64,000 bases of DNA from positions 114,777 through 178,776 of the forward strand of contig SNVD02003460.1 in assembly GCA_013180625.2 (NCBI GenBank), read 5' to 3'. Both the position numbers and the translations under genes were made by a program. Source of the DNA: Boswellia sacra. Its lineage: Eukaryota; Streptophyta; Magnoliopsida; Sapindales; Burseraceae. The notes under the pieces were generated by a model. That model had not been told where the DNA came from. It searched no databases and saw only the letters and a program-made list of their open reading frames with translations. Positions 22,657-35,075 of the stretch are shown piece after piece. How positions within the stretch are numbered: position 1 is the stretch's first letter; the number at the start of each line of letters is the position of its first letter.

Positions 22657-25600
22657 ATGGCTCCAGGTGGACGGAAGAGAACAAAAAATGTTAACAGTGC
22701 AAAGAGTAGCATTCCAGAAAGTAACAATGCAAGGAGTAGTATTCCACAGAGCAACAATGCAAGAAGTAGAATTCTAGAGAGTAGCAATGCAAGGAGTGAC
22801 ATTCCAGAGATTAACATTGCTAACACAGAGGAGAATAGTGAAAGGCCAAGACAAGTCCATAGTGAAATAGGTAAAATGGTTTCTTAATTAACATATCATG
22901 TACAAACTTTTTTTTTCATGTTGAAAAATGTTAGTTCTTTGATCTAGCTGACGATTTTCTATTTTATAGATGACTCACAACCTTCACAACGTAAGGTTCG
23001 TGGACCTACTCGAGGCCTACGTTCTGATTACATTGTGAGCTCGCAGGGTAAGATAGTGTTGGCCATTTCTGTAGAACTGGTAAAGCAACAGGAGATTTTG
23101 CAGAAAGTCTTTCGAGTGAATGTGGGGTTATTGTTCGAAACCATGCTTCACAAGAGCACGAGTCATGGAGTAAGATGCCTTGGAAACCTGATAGAGGGAA
23201 TTTGTTCAATATGCTTTTGGTATGTTTAGTATATAAAGTTTTAAACATTTAGCTTATTTATGATTGTTGAATTATAAATTTTTGGCTGACATATATTATG
23301 TTTTACTGTAAAATATAGAAAAAGTTTGATTTGGATTTTAGTCAAGATCATGTTGTTCGTTGCATCAATGACATTATGGGTGGGCGATATAGAGATTTTC
23401 GTTATCATTTGAAGAAAGAATATGAGAAACTTGGGGCAAATGATGCAGCTCGTCAATATCCTCCACCTAATATTAAGCAACGGGAGTGGGATTATTTATG
23501 TACTTTATGGTCTCAAGAGAAATACCAGGTATTCAGTTAATCTGTTTATACATTTTTATTATATTTTTGCTTTATTAATTGTTATCAATCATAGGACTTT
23601 CTAACTTGTAACACATGAAAGTGTAGCATCTATGAAATATAAGCTGTGTTATTGTTATTATTATTAGAAGTTTTTATTTTTGAAAAATTTATGTCATATG
23701 AATCTTTAGATATTTTTTGATGTTTAAAAAGAATTACTTCTTAGCTTTTTTTTTCAAGGTCCATGAGTATCGAATAAAAGCTAAGTTGCTAGAAACTACC
23801 ACATTTAGATAGTTTGCACCATTCTTATCTTGAAGATAAAAATAACAAAAAAAACCTAGCTACAGTATCTAATATATATATATATATATTCCTTAAACTA
23901 TTTCTATATTTTTGTTATATTTTTGCCTTTCTTAATTGTTATCAATCATAGGAATCTAATTAGCAACACATGAAAGTGCAGCATCTGTGAAACTGAAGAT
24001 GTGTTATTGATATTGTTATTATATTTTTTATTTCCTATAAATTTACTTCATCTCAATCTTTAGGTATTCTTTGATAGTGAAAAAGAATATACTTAAGATG
24101 TGCTAATCTGGTTTATTCACTTGTTGAAATATGCTAGTTAAATATATTTTGATAGTAAAATATGCTAATCTGGTTTCGTCCAAAGGTTATTCAAATTCTT
24201 TAATTAATTGATGGCTCATATCTGATGTGCTTTTACAAATTAGGAGAGATGTCGAAAAAATTCACAAAATAGAAAGAAACTGAAATTTACTCATCGTGGA
24301 GGGACAAAATCTTTTGTGGCTCATCGTTTAGAGAGCTCTAAGGTGAAGGTTTTCAGAGTTTTCTCTTTTTCTACTTAATGTAATTTAATAAAAAATTCAT
24401 AGAAATAATTTGATTAATTATGGAGTGATTGTTTTGGACAACAAGGAGGTGAGACACAAAGTTTCTCCGCTTCCTTCCAAGCCACTCATTACAGCACTAA
24501 AAAGGGATGGGTTAACTCTACAGCACAAGAGAAGCATGTAAGTTTTTATTTTTATGTACTAAGTTACTGTTTTGCTTTTCTTAGTCATCAAAACTTTTAA
24601 GTTATGATGCCTTGATTGTTTGCTATGGCTTAGAAAAGCACCTTCAATGATTTGGATGTTGTATCACGAAAAATGTGACTCTAGTTTAAGATGTAAAAAT
24701 AAGAAAAGGAGAATTAAGTTCTATTTTATTCAGCTTGATGGTAAATATTTAAGGCATGGTTAGAATGAAGGGAAAAAAATTCAGTATCACTGCAGTTTAC
24801 ATCATTTGCATATTGACATGCTTTTTATGTATGTAGTTGCTAGATGTCTCTTCTTTCTAAGCTTTATAGCTTGACTTTCCAATTTAAGAGGGCCTAGCCT
24901 AAAATTATAATTTAAAATTTTAGCTATTGATTTAGCTTCATCAATTAGTGTAAGTTAACATTCTTAGGATATAGATCATATGGAAAAACAAAATTATCAA
25001 CGAACTTAAAGATGTGAATTTAGGAGATGTTTAATTTATAAGCCAAAAACATTTAGTTAATGTTGTACTAAAAATATACTTGTGTTGGTCCAGTCTATTT
25101 AAGAAAACAACTTCAAAAGATGTTTTTTGTTTCATAGTTCTTGGTAGTATTATAAGAATGATATCAACAAAATATATATAATTTATGGAGTTGGTATTTA
25201 AATTTCTTTACTATGATTTAGTTAACAATTAGATGAATATTATGATCATGAATAAGGAATGAGTATCGAATGAAAATGAAGTTTATTGAAAGCATCAAAT
25301 GCTATCTTCAATTCCTCTTTTAAGCGGGATGCTGTTGCTTCAATATGAACTGAATTTTTCAATTTTTCCTCTTCCTCTCCATAGTCTTTAGGATCAAAAT
25401 CAGGTGCTAAGCCTCCTTGAAATTTCAGGTCTGTTACATATTCTGTTGTGTTTTGATTATACTTAGAGAAGTCTATACATGAGCTTTCCATATTGCTTTC
25501 TGAAGTAACACTTTCAGTTGAATAATCTGAATCTAATGTAGAACAGTCAGCACTCCATCCATACACTTGGACCAAATCTTCATCCTTGGTAGGGCAGATA

Positions 25601-27265
25601 GAATTTGAATCTTTATTAATGCAATCTTCAATGATACTCAATCTATAATCTATTTTAGCAAGTTCATATTTTATCTGCTGCAGAATTGGAGTTTTATTTT
25701 TTAACTTCAGAGACTCGTGCTCTTTGAATGGTTGTAGTTCACTCGTACAAAACAGAAAACTCTTGCTTTTTTCTTTTAAGTCAAGTAATCTACTCCTTAT
25801 CTCATGAATTTCTTTTACCAAATCCTGAACCATCTTTCTATATGATACCAAAGCTTCAAAAATATCACTTTGGAGAGCTGCTTTATGAATCTCTGCATCA
25901 CCATAACATGCATTAATAGGATTTTCAGACTCCAACACTGCTAACCTTGCCAACTCAACTTGACCCTGAACACCTTCAGCTGCTGGAGCATTTACATTAT
26001 CTTCCATCTCAAAAATCTTATAGTTTTGCATTTGGGTGGCCAAATTTGATATTGGATTTGGAACATCTGTATTAGAGAGCCATTTTGCAACCACAAAAGT
26101 AGTTTCAGCACGTTTATCTGTTTCAATGATCTGAACCTTAGATTCGAGTTTCCTCTCCAGCACCTTTACCTTATTGATTTTTTCATTCACCAACATGCTT
26201 AACTGAGTTGGCTCCTCTTTTCTTATTTCATTATTTTGTGGTTGACAATCATTTAAAGCAATTGTCGCTCCCTTCAAAGAGGTTAACTTCTCCTCTATTT
26301 CCATTACCATCTTCTGCGCATCTTCTAAGCTTTTCTGTAGAAATAGAATTTTATGTTCCTTCTCCATGCAAACTCTGGCAGCCTTCTCAATATTTTCACT
26401 AATCCCAACATTAAATTGAGGGAATAAATAGACAAACTTTCTATCTGCCCAATCTAGAATAAAATATAAAGAAGTTGGTCAGTTCCAAGGTTGCCTTTTC
26501 CACTCCACACGAAGTGCCCTTATTTCCTCCTCTTTAGCTGCTATAGTGTTTCTTAGACTTGCATTTTGTTAAGTCATGCAACATAATCTTTCATCAAGTT
26601 CTATTGGAAGGGCAGCAACCTCTTCCTGTAAATGAAGAATTGTTTTAGTTGTCTCCATCTCAACCTGTTCACAAACTAAATCAACTTGGTGCTGGTGAGA
26701 TAATTGTGATGCCTGATCCTCATCATATTGATAATTGTCAGTTATTCTTAGGATATAAGAGTAACTCAATAAATTAATAAATAAATAAATAAATGTACTA
26801 AGTTTTATTTTTAATTCCTTTAAGTTAAGTTCTTTTCTTTTGTATTAACTTTGTATTATTATTTTTTCTAATTTATAGGCATCGTTATGTGAGCTAGAGG
26901 CATCCAATGCTCGTGGAGAAACAGATTTAACTGAGATAGAGATATCTCAAAGGGTGTTTGGGAAAAAATCTGGCTATGCTAAAGGATTAGCAATGCGAAT
27001 ACAAACTTCTCGTGCTCCATATGTTTCAATACATACTGATGAATTGAAGAAGCAGATAGCTGATCAAAAGACTCACTTTGAAGGTAAGATGGAGGAACAA
27101 AAGGCTCATTTTCAAGTTCAGATAGAGGAACAAAAGTCCCATTTTGAAGATATTGTATCTTCACAGCAGAAAACCATCGAAGATTTGAATACTAAGTTTC
27201 GAGAATTTGAGAAAATGATGCATCGTTATGTGGGTGACATCTCTGGTGGTTCACCTTCACAGTAG
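22657..27265 (+). pseudogene. CACTA second protein (TNPA/Transposase_24-type), spliced
   Basis: Exon 1 is 22657-22870, beginning MAPGGRKRTKN with SNNARSSIP repeats. Exon 2 is 22970-23220 and carries RKVRGPTRGLRSDYIV. Exon 3 is about 23319-23529 (FDLDFSQDHVVRCINDIM, WDYLCTLWSQEKYQ). Exon 4 is about 24244-24351 (ERCRKNSQNRKKLKFTHRGG), and exon 5 about 24447-24540. The last exon, about 26880-27265, carries SQRVFGKKSGYAKGLAMRI and a coiled coil of Q-THFEGKMEEQKAHFQ-type repeats. The exon 1/2 junction splices in frame (GAAATAG + AT). Such proteins bind subterminal repeats and assist the transposase. A one-base frameshift in exon 2 near 23055 breaks it. The intron before the last exon contains the kinesin fragment in reverse. 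Confidence 0.8.
25246..26769 (-). pseudogene. KIN-12-type kinesin coiled-coil tail, captured fragment
   Basis: The minus strand has an intact 373-codon frame (26367-25246) starting MEKEHKILFLQKSLEDAQKM. It continues with heptad-rich KLTSLKGATIALND and acidic segments and ends IPYS. Upstream on the same strand (26769-26569) is SHQHQVDLVCEQVEMETTKT, leading to ILHLQEEVAALPIELDERL. The pattern matches the coiled-coil tail of plant KIN-12 (phragmoplast-associated) kinesins. The motor domain is absent. Stops and frameshifts near 26450-26570 separate the two parts. It lies antisense in the last intron of the CACTA second gene. Family assignment is from recognition of the coiled-coil segment; a different coiled-coil protein is possible. 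Confidence 0.6.
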
Positions 27266-27595
27266 CCAACACCTTCAGCTGGTCTTCATCTTCATCCTAG
27301 TTAGCATATATATTTTTGTGTGCATATTGCTGCATATATTATCATTTGGATGGCAACATGGTCTTCATATTAGTCACCATCTTCATACTAGTTAGCATAT
27401 ATATTTTTGTCTATATTGTCACTTTGTGAATGGTTTATAAGCTTTATCTAGTGGCTTATACATGTATATATAAGCTTTTTGGACTAACTTCCTTTTTAGT
27501 ACATTTTGAATCATGTGGTGCTATGGTTTAATGTGCTTGACACTGGTTAAGTAGGTATTATGAAAATTACATTACAGGTAAAGGTAATATAAAAG

Positions 27596-28813
27596 GTAAA
27601 AGCCAAAAAAAAAAAGGTTTTGCGACGAAATTTTGTAGGAGAATCATACATTTTAAATCTTTCAGCGACAAATAAATCGTCGCAAGGTGCTACACGCAAA
27701 AATTCAAGCACCATTCAGTGAGGCAAACTTCGTAGCTAAAACACCTTTCTGCAACGACATTTTGTCTCAATAGATTTACATTATAGTTTCCAAAGAGAGC
27801 AGAATTATGGGAAAATATTAATAAAAATATCAATTCCATATCAGGGAGGAAAGCATTGTGTGGGGAACATCCTTCTGCGACGAACAATTTTCGCAATAGT
27901 TTTAGATTCATGTCTGTAGCGACAAATTAATTGTCGCAGAATGTACTACAAATGATTTTGTGACGAAATGATTTGTAGATGAAAACATAATCAGGTACGG
28001 AAATCATCGTAGCTGAAAATCTCTTCTACTACGAAATATTGTCGCAAAATAATATACAAAATCAGGAAAGAACATTTTAGCGAGGAAAATAATTGTAGCT
28101 GAAAATTTCTTCTGCTACGAAATATTGTCGCAAAATGATATTCAAATTCAGACAACAACATTTTAGCGAGGAAAGACATTGTAGCTGAAAAAGTATTCTG
28201 CTACGAAATATTGTCGCAAAATGATATTCGAAATAGGAAACAACATTTTAGCAAGGAAAATCATTGTAGCTGAAAATCTCTTCTGCTACGAAATATTGTC
28301 GCAACATGATATTCAATTCAGGAAAAGGCATTTTAGCGAGGAAAGCTATTGTAGCTAAAAATCGCCTTCGGCTACGAAATATTGTCGCAAAATTATATTG
28401 AAAATCAGGAAAGAACATTTTAGCGAGGAAAATCGTTGTAGCTGAAAATGTCTTCTGCTACGAAATATTGTTGCAAAATGATATTCAAATTGAGGTAACA
28501 ACATTTTAGCAAGGAAAATCATTGTAGCTGAAAATCTATTCTCCTACGAAATATTGTCGCAAAATGATATTCAAAATCAGGAAACAACATTTTGGCGAGG
28601 AAATACGTTGTAGCTGAAATATGTTTGTGCGACAAAATATCGTCGCAAAAAAGTTTTCATCAACAAAAATTATTTTCTCACTTGGTTTTTCTGCGACGCG
28701 CCTTCTGCTTCGATGGTGCGATGAAATTTATTTCGTCGGTAAAATTTTTGCGACGAGTTTTGGGCCTTTTGAGACAAAATATTTCGTCGCTGAAGGTGAT
28801 TTTTCATGTAGTG
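27596..28813. repeat. CACTA subterminal array, about 80-bp units
   Basis: From about 27960 to 28630 roughly eight units repeat the blocks CATTTTAGCGAGGAAA, ATTGTAGCTGAAAAT and CTTCTGCTACGAAATATTGT, followed by CGCAAAATGATATTC. Shorter variants on GCGACGAAATTTTGT / TTCGTCGC flank them on both sides, partly in inverted orientation. The ORFs across it are repeat artefacts. These are the presumed binding sites of the element's second protein. Confidence 0.85.
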
Positions 28814-28958
28814 TTGGTATCATATAAGAAAGCAAGTTCAACTTTTTGTGAGCTCATACATCATTTTATTGGCATGCCAAATTTAAAAGGAAATGCCAAA
28901 AGTAGCTATAGCCATATTTTATTTAATCATTATACATGCCTTAAGTTAGTAGGGGTAC

Positions 28959-29273
28959 CTCAGAACATCCTCGATTGAAAGCTTCAATAGCAACAGATCC
29001 AGTACCACTGTACAAGTCTAACCAACGACCAGGCCTTAAAGACGCAGGATAGCCAGTGGCAACCTAAAAAGCTAGAGTAAATTTCTCTTACCCAATACAA
29101 TAGCCTAAAAAGCTCAAACTTTCAATTTCTAACCAGCAATTATCATTAGATGGTGCTAAAGGTGATACCTGCAAAATATCAAATGCTGCACCTTTAACAA
29201 CTTCCATCATTGGTAGCACGTCCATGCCCTTTGGAGACAATAACTTCTTTCTTTTAGCCTTTCCTCCAAGCAC
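28959..29273 (-). pseudogene. RsmD-like rRNA (guanine-N2) methyltransferase, two upstream exons
   Basis: Two minus-strand exons of exactly 105 nt each are separated by a 105-nt intron. Exon 29273-29169 encodes VLGGKAKRKKLLSPKGMDV and PMMEVVKGAAFDILQ. Exon 29063-28959 encodes VATGYPASLRPGRWLDLYSG then TGSVAIEAFNRGCSE. The second contains SAM-binding motif I (LDLYSGTG). Acceptors end TTTTAG and TTTTTAG; donors are GTATCA and GTACCC. RsmD-type enzymes methylate a guanine of small-subunit rRNA; plant copies are organellar. The next exon in sequence is found at 7760-7622. The N-terminal exon(s) and the C-terminus are not found. It lies between the CACTA terminus and the right end of the MULE. Confidence 0.8.
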
Positions 29274-30394
29274 CTAAAATGGCCCATATGTTGATTTGTA
29301 CAAAGTTTAGTCATCCCAGAGCATTTTTCATGTTTCCCATGGAAGCTGAACCACCAATCAAACGTTTTCCATATATAGTGATATATAACTTAAAAATTGT
29401 CATTTCTCAATATGCCAAACACTTTAATCAACACAAACAATATTATGGTTTAATAACTCCACATAACATTAAAAAACATTAAAAAAAAGCACCAAACATA
29501 ATCATCTGCCAAGGGCAAACCACGATTACTAAAAATCAAAATCAAGTTCAGAAAGTGAACAATAAGAACATATTACATTGATTTCATCCATAAACTTCCT
29601 CAAAACATGCCATTAGCTCCACCCATAGGTAAGCCAAAATAAATAATCATTATAATTGGATTTATTAGTATATAACAACTTAAACTGTCAAAATAAAGAA
29701 AGAAAAACTAGTGTCCAGTACCATTATCGTTCATATTTTCACTTAATAGACTAAAAGAGACAGAAAATAAAGCAAATGCATAAATGAAGCAACCTATGTG
29801 TGATCCGTGACTTCTGAGGTTCTTCATCCATGACAAGCTTTGAGCCTCTTCTTGTCCTTCGCATTTCCTTCCTTCTTCTTGTTTGCAAACCCAATTGAAA
29901 GCACAACACATGTAAACAGCCTTATTGAGTGAAACTAAGCAGCATAATGAAAGCATAATGAAAATAGAAAAACTATGGTTTGAGCTTACTGTAAGAGAAA
30001 ACAAACATGGGAAGTCGTTTCTAGTAAATGGGTTTGGAGGGAGTGGCGTTATAGGGTAGAAGATTGGTGGATTTAGATTTGAGGCTTAATGGAGATAGAA
30101 TTGGAGATGTTGAGATTGACATAGCTGCTCTGCTTTCCAATCTGAGTTGGGTTCAATTGAAGTTAGCACGTGACCAAGATGCTATCACAACAATGGAGCA
30201 ACGCTAGCACAGCAGCGGAGCACTGAGAGCACAGCGATGGCATTAGGTGAGCGCAACATCGAAGCCAGCGAGCATAGCTACCGATTGATGGAGGTGAGTC
30301 CTGTGTCGTGTTATTTGCACGAACAGGGGTGTATGTGTTTATGTTATGTTGTCTTTTTTTCAATTGATAAGGTTATTTATGTATTTTTAATCCT
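29274..30394. other. MULE right arm, no recognised gene
   Basis: Contains minus frames (30004-29708, 30363-30163) without recognisable homology. A segment near 29800-29890 looks basic and exon-like, but its splice phase does not fit the RsmD-like exon. Confidence 0.4.
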
Positions 30395-30479
30395 AAAACA
30401 GGTCAATAATAGTTAAATTGAAAAAGGGGTTATTTATAGAAAATGGGTTGGAGAGGGGGTCATTTGATGAAAATTGGGC
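30395..30479 (-). repeat. MULE right terminal inverted repeat
   Basis: Reverse-complement partner of 5054-5145. It is followed by AATTATAAG (30480-30488), the 9-bp flank. Confidence 0.65.
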
Positions 30480-30488
30480 AATTATAAG

Positions 30489-32925
30489 TTTAGATTTCGC
30501 ACACTTTGTACACACACATATGTATAAGCACGCTCAAAAGACTTGAATGTTCATCATAGTCATTTTAGAAAAATAGGTCACCTAAAATCATTTCTGCACG
30601 CATGACATTGACACTTCACATTAGAAGGAAACAGGATCTAAAACAGAATATCCATGCATAGGTATGAGTTTAAGTGGGGAGGAAAGGCATATTATTTATT
30701 TATTTATTTTTAAGAAAATATTTATTGTCATTCCTGGCTCCGCTCGCTGGCTGCGTGACTGATTTATTTTTTTTTTAATTAAGAAGGAATCCTAATTTAT
30801 TAATTTCAAATTAGGCTTTATGACTCACTAATCAGCTCAGCGTATGACTAGAAAGCTAGTACGAGATGATTCAATACAACATGAAAAGGTTTAGTTTAAG
30901 TTGATTTTAATTTGTAAAAGGCAGTTTTAAAAAATAAAAAATGTTATTGCTGTTTGATAGAGACTAGTTCACATCTGAAACAGATCCGCAAGTGGTGAGG
31001 AGAAGACAATACCTAAACTTGATACCTTTTTTTTTTTTTAATTATTATTCAACCGGTTGACCAACGTTCCCAGATGCAATACAGGTCTCATACTTTGATG
31101 AATTGAGTACAATGTAAAAGGAGGTGGGATAATTGTGACTGAAAGAATTTTTGTAGGGAGAGTTGAGGGCTTTACTTTGTAAATATGAGATTTAAATTGC
31201 AAAGCCATAAAAATAACCAGATACATTTATAAAATGTTTTGATTTAATTCACTCCAGATCTCGAAATCCAATATAATCCAATATTTAATGGATTGATTTG
31301 AATTCTGATTTTATTCTGAAAAAAATAATAATCCAATCCCATCCATCAAATATTAGTTAATTAAACTTTTAATTGTAAATTAATGTTAATTTGTTGGAAA
31401 ATTGAAGTTCATTCAGCTTTAATAATAGTTTAATTAAGTTAAAGATTTGATGAATTTTTTTAGTAGAAAATTAAAAAAATAATTAGGGTTTTTTTTATAT
31501 ATTTAATGACATTAAAAAAAAGATTTGGAAGAAAATGGACTGGTTCTTGTTTTTTAATATAAGCCCCAAAAGCCCAAAGTAGAGATCCGTTGGATCGTCT
31601 TCTCTCGAGCTATCGCAATGGAACTGCAGGCAGCGCCATATGTGATCCATAATGTCATTGCTTGCGCGGTTTAGTTCACAGTTCTCGTTTACTCTCTCGC
31701 TCTCTCTTGGTTTTGCTTTTTCTTTGAAGTTGAATATGTATTCAATATTTCATACTAGCATTATGACTTGTGCCTGTTTTGGTGATTTGGTGTTACTAAT
31801 TTTTATTTATTGTCTAATGTGGTAAAAGAGCGGCAGAATGGCTAGACATGACAGATGTTTGTCCATTTTTTTATTTATTTTTCAAGTATTTGTTATAACA
31901 AATATGATAGCCATAGCATTCTCACTTTCGGCTGTATTTGTCCATTTTATTATTTCATTTGTAATTATATACTTACACAGTCAAATTTAAAAAAGATCAA
32001 ATTGTCAAAACTACATAATCACTTTCGAAATATATTTGTCAAATACTTTTGATGAGGTGTTGGCTTAGCTAAAAATTTACCAGACAACAACCCAAATGAG
32101 CCATTGTTTATGGCTAACTTAGGGTTGTCGTAGCTGAAAATGTAATGGTGTTTGTTGTACTACAAAAATAAATTAACTTATAAAATGAGTTACAAGATAT
32201 TTGGCAAACTAAATTTTAAAAGTTGTTATTTTCAATAGCCATCACCTGTATGCATGCAACATTGCGTTTTAAATGAGGAAAAAAAGTTCCTTCTTGTTAA
32301 GTACTAGTGGCTTGTTTGGATCATTTGGTGCAAGCAATGTCACCGACAAACACTGACAGCTGGCATTCAACAATACAAATAATAAATTAATTTCTTTTCT
32401 ATTTTTTTGAAATAAATTTTGTTAAATTATAAATATCATCAAATAAATGTTTTATAAATATTATTATTATAACATTTGTTCGTGATAATGTCACGGAAAT
32501 CTCTGCCAGCTTCTTGTTTTCTCCATGCCAACGAGCACTGACACAGGCCGAGCCTGTAACAAATGGAAAGCCCATTTAGTCAGAGTTGTTTTACTTTAAT
32601 TTCCTTTCCGATAGCTGTTTCTACTTTTTCCGACTGCCATAGCTTGCCATTAATTACGTACCATGGTTGGGGTAATCACTTAATTCATATAAATACCTGC
32701 TATTTATGGTTACTGATTTTTTCTTCCTGACTAAATTAAAATCAGTACTCTAATTTGACGCTACATATTTGATTCATTTTATTATGAACTGGTTGTAATG
32801 GTAAGGTAAACCTCATATTCTACTGGGTATAATTTGTTTACAACACCAGCTACTAATTTGTATTATACATCTACAATTTATGATGTTATATATTCATTCT
32901 ATCAAGAAATGATTGGAGCGGTAAT
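30489..32925. other. AT-rich intergenic sequence
   Basis: No gene is recognised. There are poly-T/A runs and TTTA repeats (about 30690-30710). A short ATG frame at 31618 (MELQAAPYVIHNVIACAV) follows a CT-rich, leader-like stretch, but nothing supports it further. Confidence 0.5.
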
Positions 32926-32930
32926 ATATC

Positions 32931-34457
32931 TGACACATCCGAAAAAGGATTGTCTCCCAAGTATAGGAGTGTCGAAGTAATAAACCCGGTGAGACCGAGG
33001 TCGATCCACGAGGAAGGGGATTTTAGCGTTACAAGTTATAAGATAAGCAAATATGATATGAATAATTCAAGAAAATTACAAGATAATATCAATAAATATG
33101 TAAGATGGTAGGCGGTATTACCGACCATTCAAATATAAAACAAAAAGCAAGAGGAGGTAAAACCATCCATGGAAATAGGTGGTATAACCAACCATAGTAA
33201 ATTAAAGAACAATTTCATAAGGTGGTAGAACCTACCATAGTAAATAAAATAAAAAGTTCATAAACAATAGAATAATTAAAATACAAAAGGAATTAACACA
33301 ATAACAATGAAGGCTAAGGTTAGGGGATCCGCCCTTGATATTTCAAATAAGGATAATTAACCCATTTTAGTTATATGAATTATATTTGTTTCATTACCAA
33401 TATTTATACCACTTCTTGTAAATGGGTTCAAGCATCCAATGTGCCAATCACCATATGTCTACAACAAATCAAGGTTCCTAACTAGATTCGTGTCGGTAAG
33501 GAAGAACCATACATCATCTAGAAAGGATCCAAGCATTTGATGTGCCAAGGATTGTCGACAATGGATCAAGACCTCCACTTTACGAGTGGTGTCAAGATTG
33601 ATTAAGAAATTAAATATAAATCATATTGAATAAACATTATAAGATTAAGATTATTAAGCACATATTAAGGGTTAGAGAATCCTTATTCTCATATCAAGGG
33701 TTTCACCCTTTCACCTTAGCAAAAGAGAAATTAGAAGAACATTATAATAGAAAGAAAATAAAATGCAAGAAAAAGGAAATTCATTAATAACATAAACACA
33801 CAAAACACAATACAAGATCCTAGCCAAAGCCAAAATGTTCCAGCCAAGGCCAAGATGCCCCAATGGGTCACAAGGTACCCCTATTTATAGATACATCCAG
33901 GGGCAAATTTGTCAAATTACAAGGGCACAATTGTCAAATATTAGTTGTAAATATCTTTGACAATTGGGATCATTAGGCACCGACTTTGACCATCAATTTT
34001 GACATCGAAAGTTATGAATTTTAATCACATGTCTTCATGAAAGTTATAGATATTTCTCTCAGCTTTCTAGAACATATTGATTTGCACAATTTGGATACGT
34101 ATTTTGAGAGATACGGTCCAAATACTGAGGCCTGGTCAGACTGGGCCGAGACTGTAGATGGGTTCATTTCAAGCCCAATTTTGGTCCACTAAGAGCCCGA
34201 ATTTGATGATGCTTGTGAAATGCAATCTTGTAGACAATTGAATCAGCTTTCCAAAACATTAAGAATTGCACCATTCTGATCTATAAATAGAGAGTTATGC
34301 CCATTTTACCGAACCTATAACAAAACCAAAATTAAGAGAAATTAATTCCAAAGATGCAAATGCTACAAATATGCTTAAGTTGAGGAATTTAATGACACTA
34401 TTAATGCAATATGATGAACTAAACTCTTATTAAACATGCATATTTAAGTGTTCATCA
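32931..34457 (-). repeat. 3' LTR of the LOG-carrying retrotransposon
   Basis: 1,527 bp, about 97% identical by eye to 39591-41115. The polypurine tract adjoins it at 34458-34468 (CACCCCCCAAC, purine-rich on the minus strand). Confidence 0.93.
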
Positions 34458-34839
34458 CACCCCCCAACTAGCTTATTGCTAGTCCCTAGCAATTAAAGCG
34501 TTATTATTTAGAAGTGATTTATAGAATTTTACATCCAAGGTGGTCATTATTGCACTCTCCTTGATTTTATCCAAATAAACAAACTCTCAACCAATTTTTT
34601 TTTTAATTTTTTATGACTCATGTACCCTTCAGTCAAGATATCAATAAACCTTCTTTTTGTGCTCAGTCAACACATGACTATGGGGCTTATTAGAAAGAAG
34701 CCATATCGGTTCTAATATTTGTTAAGGCTAACAACTTTAGGTAGGGGACATTCATTTATTTTATATATATATGTGTTGTTGTTGTTGTTTTTATTTTTTA
34801 TTTTTTTTTGAAAGAATGCATCTTTAACCCATGTAGCGA

Positions 34840-35075
34840 GCCTTAGGCTAATGGCTCCCAGACCAGTTGGCCTTAGGGCATTAGGTGTTAAGACACCCCT
34901 TCGAGCTTAACGACTCGGGTTGCCGATGCTTTATTTTTGCTTAGAAAACTTGTGGATAGTGCAATGTTCAATCCCATTAAGCTTTCTCCTTAATCCATGT
35001 AGCGAGCTTTGGGCCAATAGCTCCCAAACCAGTTGGTCTTAGGGTATTAGGTGTTAAGGCACCCCTCGGGCTTAA
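34840..35075. repeat. Two-copy tandem repeat in the 3' untranslated region
   Basis: Two copies (about 34835-34912 and 34990-35075) of CATGTAGCGAGC(C/T)TT-GG...CCAGTTGG(C/T)CTTAGGG, followed by TTAGGTGTTAAG. A decayed third relative is at 4340-4400. Confidence 0.8.

Larger units (their letters stand above)
21775..28813 (+). mobile_element. CACTA (En/Spm) element, 5'-truncated, with both transposon genes
   Basis: In order it holds the C-terminal part of a TNP2-type transposase, a spliced Transposase_24-type second gene, and a subterminal repeat array. The terminus reads GGTGATTTTTCATGTAGTG at 28813, i.e. CACTACATGAAAAATCACC on the other strand. A matching left terminus and the 5' half of the transposase are missing, so the element cannot move itself. 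Its terminus resembles that of the CACTA at 46658-50353 (CACTAGAAGAAAAATCACC). A kinesin gene piece is lodged inside it. Confidence 0.8.
5054..30479. mobile_element. Very large Mutator-like element (MULE) with captured gene pieces and nested insertions
   Basis: The left end (from GGGATATTTTTT, 5054) and the reverse complement of the right end (from GCCCAATTTTCATC, ending 30479) align over about 80 bp. They share TTTGACCCC/AATGACCCC, ATAACCCCTTT and AATTTAACTATT-TTGACC blocks. Directly outside lie AGTTATAAG (5045-5053) and AATTATAAG (30480-30488), a 9-bp duplication with one mismatch, as expected for Mutator elements. Inside are a MuDR N-terminal exon, palindrome arrays, fragments of several host genes, and later insertions (solo LTR, hAT, two CACTAs). 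The alternative is that the two termini belong to separate related elements and the matching flanks are chance. Confidence 0.6.

Noticed and set aside
29794..29890. Additional upstream exon of the RsmD-like gene (minus, ..MDEEPQKSRITH)
   Set aside because: The content is suggestive, but the splice phase at its donor does not join in frame to the exon at 29273.
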